Below, piece after piece: positions 38,201 to 49,853 of a stretch of 64,000 nt of DNA. Made by a program: the position numbers and the translations under genes. The notes below the pieces were generated by a model. That model was given only the letters and a program-made list of their open reading frames with translations, made no database searches and was not told where the DNA came from. The stretch is from contig NC_044279.2 in NCBI RefSeq assembly GCF_004027225.2, positions 40,572,744-40,636,743 on the forward strand, read 5' to 3'. Every line of letters begins with the position of its first letter. The first letter of the stretch is position 1. This stretch comes from Strigops habroptila (lineage: Eukaryota; Chordata; Aves; Psittaciformes; Psittacidae).

Positions 38201-39070
38201 TGGGAAGAACAGCAATATTTCTCCAATTACCCAACAGCAAGAGGTACCCTGATCCAGTGGTGCCCAGAAGGCACCTAAGCAGAAAAGGGCCGAGATGAAG
38301 CAGCTCTGCACGTAGGACAGCATACAAGCCTGTATTCCTACCCACTGGAATCCCCCTGGAGTTCTGCTGCCCAGGTCTCCTTCCAGAGCTCCCCAGGCAG
38401 CAGATCCACACTTCCAGCCCTGCATTAAGCCTTCCCCGCTCCCTCTGGACTCTGTGGCTACTTCGGGCAGGCCTCCAGGGAGCTCTGCAGCAGCAATTAC
38501 ACATCCAGGTGATCTCACCACCAGTGCCAGCAACCGTTCGACTGCAGGTTTGTTGGCTGCCACCATCCCCTAATAAGAGGATCCCAACTTCTGCTAAGCT
38601 TGTACCCGTCAAGAGGGGAGCACATTACTCAGTGTTCTCCAAAACACCAGTGACAAGCCACAGCGACTGCAAAGTCCTTTCCAACCCATTTGTTGTAACA
38701 TAAACACAAGAAACCTAAACCAGCCCCAAGACAGGCACTGAGGAATGTCAAGCTATCCCGTTATTCCGGATTGGTTTTCCAGGGACCCGCAGGGAAGCCA
38801 GGCGTGTCACAGCTCCACTCAACGCACCGAGCCGAGCGCACCGGGAAGCCACCGCTCCGTGCGCCCCCTCTCGCCCGCAGCTTTGCCCCTCGCCGAACCC
38901 GGCTCCTCTGCCCCTTCCCGGGCCCAGCGCCATCCCCCGCTCCCCATCACACCCCACCACCGGGGGGGCATCGCCGCGGGACCTCCGCAGCCCTCACGAG
39001 GGGGGTGGAGCGGGAAGAGCCCCACAGCACAGCGACCGACGTGCCCATCCCGCACCGCCACTGCACCCAC
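35285..39070 (-). other. CSRP2 intron 1
   Basis: A 3.8-kb first intron (GTGGGT donor at 39070 on the minus strand, GCCAG acceptor at 35285). It contains a 37-bp-period duplication at 36914-36972 and a purine-rich poly(A)/G stretch near 37740-37775. A first intron of a smooth-muscle gene is a plausible enhancer site, but I see no definite motif. Confidence 0.75.
36914..36972. repeat. Direct tandem duplication, 37-bp period
   Basis: CCAACAGAGAGGAACTGGAA at 36914 and CCAACAGGGAGGAACTGGAA at 36951 (both followed by GC) differ at one base. This is a local duplication within CSRP2 intron 1. Confidence 0.88.
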
Positions 39071-39100
39071 CTCAGGGTTCCGCTCGTCCCGACGCGTCTC
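39071..39100 (-). other. CSRP2: CSRP2 non-coding exon 1 (5' end approximate)
   Basis: A minus-strand donor CCCTGAG|GTGGGT at 39071/39070 sits inside the CpG island, just downstream of a TTTAA/GC-box promoter arrangement. It fits the first, untranslated exon that the acceptor at 35285 requires. The transcription start is estimated only from spacing to the TATA-like box. No ATG lies in the inferred exon. Confidence 0.6.
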
Positions 39101-39145
39101 AGCCTGGCGCGGCCCCGCAGCCGGTTAAAGAGCCGGGGCGGAGCC
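39100..39145 (-). promoter_or_regulatory. CSRP2 core promoter (TATA-like and GC box)
   Basis: On the minus strand, a GC box (CCGCCCC, 39141-39135) is followed by CTTTAA (39130-39125). The latter is a weak TATA-like element about 25-30 nt before the estimated start. Confidence 0.55.
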
Positions 39146-39182
39146 ATGACGGGCCCGGCCCAGCCCCGCCGCGCAGCCCTGG

Positions 39183-39222
39183 CCCCAGCCGCAGCCCCGG
39201 CCCGAGCCCCGGCCCCGGCCCC
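39183..39222 (-). promoter_or_regulatory. G-quadruplex-prone tract upstream of CSRP2
   Basis: The plus strand carries CCCC/CCC runs separated by 1-5 bases (CCCCAGCCGCAGCCCCGG, CCCGAGCCCCGGCCCCGG). The minus, CSRP2-sense strand therefore has at least five G-runs with short loops, about 80-120 bp upstream of the inferred start. Confidence 0.75.
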
Positions 39223-39404
39223 GTCGCGGCCGGGCAGCAGCGCTCACATCCTCAGCGTGGGTTCTGGCCCCATCCCAGCCGCAGTCAGATCCGACCCCTG
39301 GGGCACCCACCCTGGAGCGAGGGGCTGAATGGGGTGAGTGACCCTGTGACAGCCACCCCAGCGGGCGGGAAGGCGGCAGGAGCTTCCCCAGCTGTGGCCT
39401 CAGA

Positions 39405-39828
39405 TGGAATCAGAGATTCATCTAGGTTGGAAAAGACCTTTAAGATCATCACGTCCAACCATTACACCAGGACCGCCAAGTCCACCACTAAGCCATGTCA
39501 CTGAGGGCCTCATCCACACAGTTTTTGAACACCTCCAGGGACGGCGATTGCACCACTGCCCTGGGCAGCCTGTTCCCATGCCTGAGCACCCTCTCGGTGA
39601 AGAAATTTTTCCTAATATCCAATCTAAACCTGCCCTGGCACAGCTTGAGGCTGCTACCTCTTGTCCTATCATTTGTTACTTGGGAGAAGAGACTGACCCC
39701 CACCTCACTACAACCTCCTTTCAGGTAGTTGTAGAGAGTGATAAGGTCACCCCTGAGCCCTCTCTTCTCCAGGCTAAACAACCCCAATTACCTCAGCTGC
39801 TCCCCATCAGACTTATGCTCCAACCTGT
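39405..39828 (-). mobile_element. CR1 retrotransposon fragment upstream of CSRP2
   Basis: The plus strand shows the complement of a CR1: GGAATCAGAGATTCATCTAG, GGTTGGAAAAGACCTTTAAG, GAACACCTCCAGGGACGG, CTGGGCAGCCTGTTCCCATG, GAAGAAATTTTTCCTAATAT and CTTCTCCAGGCTAAACAACC. It belongs to a different subfamily from the copies at 10.4 and 32.5 kb (GATTGCACCACTGCCCTGGG type) and lies in the same orientation as CSRP2, about 300 bp upstream of its promoter. Confidence 0.95.
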
Positions 39829-42800
39829 GTTTTTACTCATTTGTAGGATTTTTTTTGAAATCCTAAACCTCTTCACCATCCACTTGAGGTTGGTGCAGGC
39901 ACCATGGTAGTGTTTCACCAGGGGTACAGGGAAACACATCTCAGGGCTCAGAAACACATCTCTAGGCTGGGCAGCAGCGGGTGCCCCATGGGAGGAATCA
40001 GCACCATCACTCCCTGCTGAACCAGGACTCCAGGCTGGACGGATTAGGAATGACTGTAATAGTTTTCACAAAAGGCCAGCAATTAGGCCTGTCCTCACCA
40101 GCCGGTTCATGCTGTAGAAAAGAGCTCAGGTGCTTGAGCTGCTTGTTAAAAGTGGCCCCATATCCCAAGTCCACAGGGCTGTCATGCACTGGCTGGATTG
40201 GCTCAGGATTATGCACAAAGCTCCCTGTGTTTATAGGGAAATGCAGGTTTATCTCCTCCTCTTTATCAATCAAATACCAAATCAGCTACTCATTACCTGT
40301 ATGGGTGCCAGGTTGCTCTGTTTCAGCACAGGAACAACTTCTTCATGCACACCAAAAACAAAGCCTGGCAAATTGGCCAGGGGCAGCTCCATACAAAACC
40401 TCCAGTGCAAGCACCATGCAGTGAAATGGCTGGCTGCAGGTCAGGCGTGAAATCAGTCCCGTGGGGCTGTTTGTGGCGTGCAATGCACATTGTCCAGCAG
40501 CCGGTATGCCGAATAGCCTGCAAGATTAAAAATGACCTCCACATCAGGCACGTGAATGAGAAAGGTTAGCTGTTCTCTCCCCTTAAATGTGCTTCCAGTG
40601 TGCTGCAGCCTGTGTGCTGGCAGCCACAGCTCGCTGAGATTTTTTCCTTCCCATTTATGATTTTCTTTTTTCGCTTGCAGTGAATTGTGAATGGCCAGAT
40701 TGTGCATGATCTATGTACGTCTCAGAGTCCTGCTCCATAAGCAAAGCCAGTATCGGTTCCTGTGGAACAAGGTGGTGTTCACTGCAGGCAAGACCAAGAA
40801 CCTGACCCTTTGAGGGGAGGGAGCACAACGGGAAGCAGAAGTATTAGCAACTGTTGTTTCACAGCTTGGAGGTTACATGAAGGGAAAGGATCTCTCAAAG
40901 TCAGACAAATAAGAGGCGTATGAGTCAGAGCAGGCTGACTCCATTTATTGCGTGAAATGCCTGTGCTCTCTTGTCCAACCTGTCCTGCTCCCAGCTTTGC
41001 TGGAACTACGTGTGATGATGCTAAGTTATTTACCATGTCTCCTCAGGTAGCCTCCAAAATTATTAGATTTTCCCTTTTGATAACATTTCCTACAGACTAT
41101 CAAAAATAAACAGCAGAGTTCCCAAAGGAAAGAGACTAGCATTGCAGTTCTAGCGAGGTCTGACCATGCTCAAGGAAAGGAAATTCTCCCTGTGACTAAG
41201 GGGCCACGCTGGTATGAAATAAAGCACACTTCGATCGTGAGGCACTTCTAAGTGAGCTAGAAGACAGTCTGACATCCAAGAATTAGTTTTCTCATGTCTA
41301 ATAATTAGTCGGTGTGTCAGAAGCAGAGTAACTGTGAGGAACAGACATGAGTATGTCAGTAAGTGCATTACTATAGGAACGATATTAAGGAATATATTAC
41401 TGCGACGCTTGTAATGCAGGAAAACAAAAACAAGAATGAAAACTTTCACCACATACTTTATTTCTATTGATAAGGACTGTTTCTATCAATATATTATATT
41501 TTATAAGTATGTGTATGTGTTTATAATCTATAAATGTGTTTATTATCTATAAATACATATTTTTATGTATTAACATACATGTTCTATCTCCTCAGCAGAT
41601 CTCTTCTTCTCTGTCTTTCCTGAGGGCAAGGTTCAGAATTTTTTAAAGGTAGTCTGCATCCAACCCTGCCACATTCCTCCTTGCTGTCCTGCACTCCTTC
41701 ACCCTGTTACCCTGAGCATCCCTCTCATTGCCTGACAAGCCCCACTCCTGCCTTCACCCTTTTTGCCATTCTCCTGACACAACCCCATTCTTCCCATGTT
41801 TCTGCTGTAAATTCCTCTTTATGACTCACTTCCACAGCTTTTTGTCTGGCTTCTGCCATTTTGAGCTCAGCAGCTTATAATTAGGACAGTTTATTTCTGA
41901 GAAACAGCATTCAGGTATATTAACAGCTCCTGTTCATTCCCCTTGCTCATTCAACAGCTCTGTGAGCGGGGAGGTGTGCCTCTGTTTTCCTCTGCTTCCT
42001 TGGCCATGGGAAAACCCACAGGCTCTACATAAAACCAGTACTCCCTTCACTTGTAAAGGTGACCCAAAGCACATTTATCACCTCAAAACAAAATTCTCAA
42101 GGCTTTAACTATGCCAAAATTTTATGTAAAAGTTGTTTTCCGTGTTTTGGGGAGCTGAGTAAATCATTGGCTTGTCTGACCTAGTTACTTCTCAAAAGAC
42201 TTGTTGCACATTGGTGTCCTCAGGCCTTTTACATCCACTAAATACCTTCCACTCACCTGGGATTATCTTATCCTTGTTTGATCTTGTAAGCATGGTCCCA
42301 CATGCCTGCTTATGGCAGAGTCAATCTGCTTGCTCTGCTGGTAATCCTTACCTTATTTTATGAAAGTTTATTCTAGCTAGCCCACATTTTACTGTGCAGG
42401 GGGTTTAGTCATGTTCTGGCATCGTTTATGTCAGAACTAGTTTTGTCCAAATACTGCTACTACTGATAAAGCTCCCTTAATTACATTCTTGAAAGAGCAC
42501 AATTTAGTTAATTTTCCTATTAGGAAAGATGGTTTAAAGCTAGCATTAGACCTTATCCTTAATCAACCTTTGAGGTCACCCACCTCGCAGTGGTTCCTGT
42601 GGTATTTTAGCAAATTTCTCATTGGCCAACCCCAAAACTTGCCCCTAGTAAAAGCAATTTTCAGGTGAGCTGTATGCAGTATCAGCTAGTGAAAATTTAA
42701 TTCATGCCCAGAGTTACCCAGATTTGCCCTATCCTAGAAGGGAACTGGTGTTTAGCTAATTTCCTTATCTAAATATTCATGCATCTCAGGAGTGCTAAAC

Positions 42801-45800
42801 TATACAAGAGTTACTCTCCTGTAAAGATAGCAATGATAAATAAATGAAGTTTGCACAAATTAATGAAAATACAAAAGGCAATTCAAGAGTTTCCAAAGCT
42901 GTGATTTTTTTTTAATCAGCCCTTGAAATCCAAACTGCAGATCCCAAGGACATTCAGTATGAGAAGGCTGAAATCTCATGGATATCTTTATCATTGGTCG
43001 TATTTATAAACTATTTCACTTCTAGGAAATTTTAGTTCCAGGGTAAAATGATTTAGAAAATCCTGATTTGCCTAGTGATTATAAGAAATAGCTACTTAGG
43101 TGTCCAATAAACATCTAACCTAGCATCATTTTGTGAAACTTGTAAGTATTTTCTTCTTTGTTAACCTACATCTTTGTATCAGTGGTTCTTCTCAATATAG
43201 AAAACAAGTCAGATTTTCTTTTATTCTAAATTTATCCAAATCTTCCTTTTTATAGAGCTTTCATTTTTTAATACTATACCTCATATTTGATTCCTAAGAT
43301 ACAGGGACTGATACTGAAGGGTTCTCTGCTATCATTATTTTGAAACAAAGACATAAAGAAATGTAAACTTTTAATTTAAAGAATTTGCTTTGTTCTAAGA
43401 CCTGGCCAAGGGAGATGTATGTACTTCAACACAGGTCCTCAAAGGTCTTATGCTTTTGCAGCATCCCAGATGTTTCCCACACTGAGGAATTCTTGGTCCT
43501 ACCTTAAGCACTAAAACATCTAATGTTATTCACAAAAAGGGTTACAGAGGGAGACTGAGCATCATCCAGACGCGTCACTGCTTAGGCTAGCTCTGCCGTA
43601 TATCCCAATACGATTTGTAATGATACGAGGTCAGTAAATCATCCAGATTACTTCTGAGAGGGAGCCATCCACTCTATCCAATGACCTCCTGACAGCCAGG
43701 GCTGTCTCCCACTGCATCGGGGGAGGCTGCTGCTCAAAATCCTGCTGCAGCCCAAGGATTTGAACCTGTTTTTCATGTGGCCAAGGCCAGTGCTGCAAGT
43801 AACAAATTATTCAGGAGATGGAAATATGAAAACCTGCTCATGATTGGTGCGCACGGAACGTGCTTCAGTGGGCCTAAGAGGTGGAGCAATACCTGTCTTC
43901 CACTGTCCTACTTCCCTGTGGGCTTTGCTTTAGGGGCTCTGAGCAGAAATGGAGGCATCTGTGGAGCTGCCCATTGTTGGAAGTATGCGTGCTCGTGTGA
44001 TTTTAAGCAGACTGAGCAATGGGTTTTGACTCAGAGGCTGTCAGACCCCTCTCCAGCTCAGCAAAGTCGTCTGGACCCAGTGTGCTCCTAGTCCCCTAGG
44101 TAAATGGATCTGGACTCCTGCAGAGAGCTCCCATTCATTCCCAGGGTCTGGCACACAATCCTTCAGCCTGACGTGAGGTTTATCTAAACCCCATAAAGAT
44201 GAAAGAAACACACTGCATCTAATCCTAAATACATTTAGCAAGGTAAAGTACAATGTAGGCTGCCAGTGTTGATGTTATCAGGCAACAGCACTGTAAAACC
44301 CCAGCAAAACATTGAAGTTACTATATTCAAGTTCTGAGGTTTTGAATGGAGATTTCTGAAAAGCCTAGCAAAACATGTGCTCTATTTCAGATGCCAGCTC
44401 AGAATACTAGTACCTGGACTAGTAATGATGTCACCTCCCTGGCAGGAGTATTGATTTCTTTAATAAAGCTCGGTTTATCCACCGTACATTCACAAGGCCA
44501 GATTATCCCTTGCGTTGTGCCATGGAAAAACCTGCAGGCAAGATCTTCAGTAATCTCAGCCATGTACAAGCTCTGTTGCTGACTGACAGGATTTCATTAG
44601 TGCAGGACAAAATTTGAGGACCCACACACTTTGTTCCAGTAATACCATTACTGATTTTTGATGAGGGCGGGAAAACGTGTTTAAGGCACAGAGGGGATAG
44701 CAAGGTGAAATGATCCGACTGCTGCTTTCAGAAAGCTTCCCAGCTCTATCAGGCTGCTGAGGGAGTTGCTGGGAAGATGTTACCCAGATAGCACATGGCA
44801 GCCGCTCAAAATCAATAATGTCAAAAAGCAGTTGGTTGGGCCAAAAAAAGAGCCCATGTGATTTTTTTTCCCCTCCTTTCACAGTATTGGTTAGGACCCT
44901 AAACCCTTCTCCACCACCCCAGCACTGCTGCATGTAGCTTCTTGCCCTGATACGAAGAAGCAGCTCAAAGGCAAGTCATGCCAGGGTGGGACAGTGATCA
45001 TGTTGTTCTGGGCCTGCCTGCCAAGGAGCACCGCTTCAGGCTCTGTTACATCACCTGTGAGCAACCTTCGTCAGAGCCACTGGCAGCCTTGGACCAGGGC
45101 TCCCTGCTGTTGAGAGAAAGAAGGTGGTGGATGGTTTCCAAGTTGCATCGTGTTGCCATTGCATGGAGTTTCCTGCATCCTTACATCAAAGGAAAAGCAC
45201 TGCAGACTCCACAGAAACAGCTGGAGGGTGGTCAGCAGTAAACCCAGGAACATGCTGGTGCCTGCTGGAAACCATTGCTATAAAACGTGTCTTTGGTGTC
45301 CCTCCCCCGGCAGCACAACGTGCTAAGGTGCAGTGATGCTTCACCTTTCCCAGGCTAGGAACATCAGATCGAGGGAGAGCGAGTGGAAGTTTTGGCAGGA
45401 AACCCACCCCGCCTCAAGGGGAAAAGCTAGTGAGTGTGGTTGGGCTGTAGCTTTTAGCATGTCTCCTTGCAGCCAGCAGTGGTTTAATAACCCTGGCTGT
45501 CTGCAGAGGGGCTTGGTGGGTTTGCATATTGTTCCTGTTCTCATCTGAACATGAGAATGAGAAATGAGCATTTTTTTTTTTCCAGTGAGCACTGGACTCC
45601 TACTTTGCAACTGATTGTAACGCCAATGGCAAACACCTGTCACTGGGGAGTGTATGAGCATGCTATGAAGTCTCATGACCTCATGAATTATATCAGCTAA
45701 TGATGGTTATTCATTAATACAGTTATCATATACATAATAGAGTTGGGGTATTTTAATTACCTCTATCACTAAATTATTACTTGAACCAGTAAAACCAGGT

Positions 45801-47621
45801 AATAATAGTACCATGGAAATGCTGATTACATGATTGCTAGGTTTCAGCAAGGAGAGGATGTCAAGCCTGAGTGCTTGGAGAAGTCTCTATGATTGTATTA
45901 ACATAGAGGCCATTATAGTGCACACTGAGCATCCAGTGTGAGTTGCCCGACAGAAACTGCTCATCTGAGGTACTTCCTTCCACTATCAACAGAGATACCC
46001 ATCAGCCAGCACTGGCATTGGTGCTCCCCTGGCCTCTTGTCTCCACTGCTCTTGCCTACTCCCACCCCCGTCCATGCTCCATCCCTCTCATAGGCCGCAG
46101 TATTAATGAGGGTGCACAACAGTTCCCAGTTAAAACTAATCATGCAAAAAAATTTTCTAGTGTCAATGCTGGCTTTGGCTGATCGTGCAACTACATCATC
46201 AGCAACAAATCATTGTGAGGCACTCTTCTGTCATTTCTCTGTGTAGCAATTTATGACCTCCGTCCGCACACAGCGAGTGAAAACAAGCTGTGCTTAAGAA
46301 GACCATGTTGGCTAGCTATTGCACGTCACACAGTCTTGGCGGTGATCTCTTTTCCTTGGCACAAATACAGAAGCACTAGGAGGCTACAGGGTGTCAGCAC
46401 CTCTTCTGTATGGTGCCAATGGTCAGCTTTCAATGCTTGGCTTATTCATTATCTTTAATCCTGCATTCAAATTATGATGGCTGCACACACTGTCCTGCTA
46501 AGACAGAGCAGGGCCTGTAAAATACGGATCTCTTTTGCTGAGACATACAGATGTAAAAAAGCAGTGCAAGAGCAGAAAGAATTTCTAGAGATATTTTATT
46601 GCTCAGAAAGGAAGATCCAGCTTTAACAAAACTGAAATTCTTTGGTCAGGAAAAAGCCCCCAAAAGTTACAGTATTTTCCTTAATTGGATTACAAATGTC
46701 ACCTTTGGAATACATTTAAGAATCAATTATTCTTTTCTCTTTGTTGTGCTGTCAGTTTGTTTTTTACACTTCATTAAGCAAGGCAATGAAACAAGGCTGT
46801 TGTGCTTCTTATTGACTCTGCTTTGTGTTCAAAGTCAGTTTATCTTTCTAGATGGTGGGCAACAGTAGACTCCTTTCTTTTCCAGCACAGAGGAAATAGC
46901 TGTCTGCAAATTGCCATCATCTACTACAGGGCCTTTTCTGGTCTTCCTTGGGATGTAGATTTTTCCATACAGTTAATTAAAAGACACATTGCACCATACG
47001 TAGAGACAGCATGTTTGGAGGTCGGAAGGACAGCCTCCTTAACCCAAGAATTAAAATGGAAGAAGACATATGAACACAGATTGAAGGGAAGTGGGTTGAG
47101 ATTTGTTGTCTAAAAGGTAAGGATTAAACAAGGATTTAAAAACCAAAATGGTTCTGGAGGTTGTTTTGTAGGTGTAAATGGGGAGAAGGTGCCAGGCAGA
47201 GGAGAGAGTGTGAAGCTTGGAGTGAGAAAAGGTAGCAAAGATAGTAAAAAGTGTAAATGGGGGAAAAAAGATGAGTGGTAGTAAGGGAAACTGAAGCAGA
47301 GATAATATGCAAGGTCCCAGTGGCAAAGGCCTCTGGGTGAGGACAAAGAACCAATATTTAATGCTGTTTGAGACATGAAGTCTGAACAAGGGAGACAGAC
47401 AGTCATCAGCATGAGAAAGGTTTTAGTATTAGGTTGAAAATAAATTTATTTGAAAATTCAAAAGTCCATTAACTCTGAATGGTCTACTAGATGCACAAAA
47501 AAGTGTATTTTCTGTATTCCTTGCAAGTCATGGTACTGCTTGTACAGTAAGATTTATGTTTGATTTTTTTTGTCCTAAAATATTTTTCCTGTAGCAGTCC
47601 ATATGTTCTAAAGCTTTCAAA
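39829..47621. other. Intergenic region, no gene supported
   Basis: AT-rich to moderately GC sequence. It contains a 12-base duplication GAAACACATCTC (39931 and 39951) and an 18-bp tandem unit at 41518-41553. None of the ORFs has recognisable protein similarity or convincing splice sites. Confidence 0.7.
41518..41553. repeat. AT-rich tandem duplication, 18-bp unit
   Basis: TGTTTATAATCTATAAA and TGTTTATTATCTATAAA are adjacent near-identical copies in an AT-rich low-complexity patch. Confidence 0.8.
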
Positions 47622-47672
47622 GAATAGAATCATAGAATAGTTAGGGCTGGAAAGGACCTTAAGATCTTAAGA
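47622..47672 (-). mobile_element. Short CR1 3'-end fragment
   Basis: AGAATAGAATCATAGAATAG followed by TTAGGGCTGGAAAGGACCTTAAGATC is the reverse complement of the CR1 3' terminus. Only about 50 bp remain, a heavily 5'-truncated insertion. Confidence 0.88.
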
Positions 47673-49790
47673 CCTTTAATAAACAATACATCAGTTTTAG
47701 GACTTAATGGTGATTTTTCCTTACCACCAAAAGGCTTATTCTCCTAGCTCAAAATAATGGGTACTTTTTTTTCAGAGACTGAATTTCAAGTCAGGAATGT
47801 ATATAACACTATATATACCTATATGATATATATGCATATGTAAGTACACACTGTGCCATTGTGATGTCTCTGTCATTTTTGATCCTTGGTTACACACAGC
47901 ATTATGTACTCCCTATTATCTTTTCTACACGTTTGAGCTCAGTGCAAGTACACATTGCCAGTTCAGTATAAAACACCTAAACCTTTCCACTCCTGATGGA
48001 AAAGCCGTAAATTAGTATGTTGTACCCTGCAGTTCTACACTATGTTTTTTGTGCACATAATGGCCTTGGTGATGTGGCTCAGAGTAGGACAGCAGAAGGG
48101 ACTTCTGGCATTTCTTTCTCCTGGGGGCTGGCATATGTTGTGCTAGAGCAGCTGTGGCTGCCAGACGTTGTGCTTGTGGGGCTCTGATGGTGCTGCTGGG
48201 CTGAAAAACCCTCCTAAAAGTAAGTGAGCCCCTTATCTAGCCAAGGCTGAAGCCAAATCAAGAACCTACTAATGATAGCTAGGGACGCCCATGGATTTTA
48301 GTAAGGTCTGAATGGGCTTTCACTCCGTTTCCTTGGCTGTCTTCCCCAATCTGCAAAGTGAGGATACCAGCAGACAGTGTCGGAGTAGCTGAGTGGAGGC
48401 AATAAGTTTTAACTATTGAGAGCCATATCGCCATCACAGCTGGTTGCAACTATAATTCTCTCAGTAATTAAAAGCCAACATAATAGACTGAAGTTGAAAC
48501 ACTAGGCATTACTGTTATGGTGCTGGCCGTTTAGCAAGCAGCCTTCTATTTGACGCTCCTTCACCATATGTGGTTTCAGTCGTGTTTCTGCAGTGATCCC
48601 CAACATCAGTATTTGCAGCAGCAAATTCTCAGCATGACTTGGGCCAAACCCAATAGAAACAGCAATGGAACAAAAGTGCAACAAGCACTGAAAAATTCGG
48701 CAGGTATTGCAGCATTAAAAAGCCTTCAGAGTAATTTTGCATTCCAAAATCTTTACAACAGAAATAAAAGAGTTTTGTTTCCATTCTGTGGTTATTTGGT
48801 GTGAACTAGGCCTTTTAAAGACCCTTTGGCATTGTACATGTTAGTCCAAACCAGCTTTCAATGTCCTGAGAACAATTACATGGGCCTGAAATTCACAACT
48901 AAAATTTGTTTTGATTTATTTACATGTAATTGTTGTCATGCAACCAGATACTATTTTCAATTTGGTGTTATGTTCCCAGTAAAAAGGTTAATGGAAATCA
49001 AGAGTAATTAGTACACAGTCATTTTATGCAAAACAGAAGAGGATTTGGGTTTTGTTGTTATTGCAAAACATGTAAAATAAAACTGCTTTGCAGGTTAGCA
49101 CAATTTTTACTGTTTAATGATGCTTTCAATGGTCTTCTCTAAAAATTAGAGAAAGGAACAGTGCGATTCCATTGCCTGCGGTGGATTTGGAGCCTGGTAC
49201 CAAAACCAATAGGGAAATCAGCTGAAAGATGAAGATTTAACCATTGAGTGAGATACTTGCTGATAATTACATGTTCAGGATAATGACTGCTGGTAGTTTC
49301 CATCAGCCTGTGGCTGTTTGCTGCAATCGTAGCTGTCACTGCAGCTAAATTTTGGCATTAGTGTTGCTCTTGAAAATTTACTTTACTTGCTTTTATGTGT
49401 TATATTTTCCATTTTCCTTCTGACCTTCACTGACAGCAGCAGGGAGGGGGGTTTTCCCTTTTCTTTTTGTGCCTGTAATGTATTTTGGTTGTGAATTTCA
49501 GGCCCATGTAATTGTTCTTTATATTCTACGTTAATCATTTCAGTAATGTGTATGGAAGTCGTTTCTAGGGGTTACTCTCTTGCTTATACAAACACTTCCT
49601 CATATTCATTTTGCTTTCATTACCTCTACACTCCTCCAGCCCTTGCCGTATGGAAAATGTAGGACATACCATGTTGTCTAATCCTTTATTTTCCCCTTTG
49701 CCTGGCAGTCTTTTTGCTACCTCCACCCCAAAGCCCTCATCAGGCTTATTTTACTCCTCCTTGCCTGAGAGCAGCCTACAAGTCCGTACA

Positions 49791-49853
49791 GAACATGCAC
49801 ACATGCACGAGCACATGCACACATGTTTACATACATAGGTATGAACACACGTG
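49791..49853. repeat. CA/TG-rich degenerate simple repeat
   Basis: GAACATGCACACATGCACGA, GCACATGCACACATG and further CACA/CATA units form a degenerate (ACATGC)n-like tract. Confidence 0.75.

Larger units (their letters stand above)
38770..39375. promoter_or_regulatory. CpG island over the CSRP2 promoter
   Basis: A clear rise in GC content and CpG frequency against AT-rich surroundings, covering the inferred CSRP2 first exon. The long open frames on both strands here are a by-product of the lack of AT-rich stop codons. Confidence 0.85.

Noticed and set aside
38771-39328. 185-codon ORF in the CpG island
   Set aside because: Very GC-rich sequence with few stop codons, low-complexity Pro/Ala/Arg content, overlapping ORFs on both strands, and the CSRP2 first exon and promoter at the same place.
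39404-39910. 168-codon ORF at 39.4-39.9 kb
   Set aside because: It runs through an antisense CR1 fragment, so it is not a host gene and is not in the retrotransposon's own coding sense.
43560-43770. GC-richer patch considered as a possible LTR
   Set aside because: No TG...CA ends, target-site duplication, primer-binding site or partner copy could be found.
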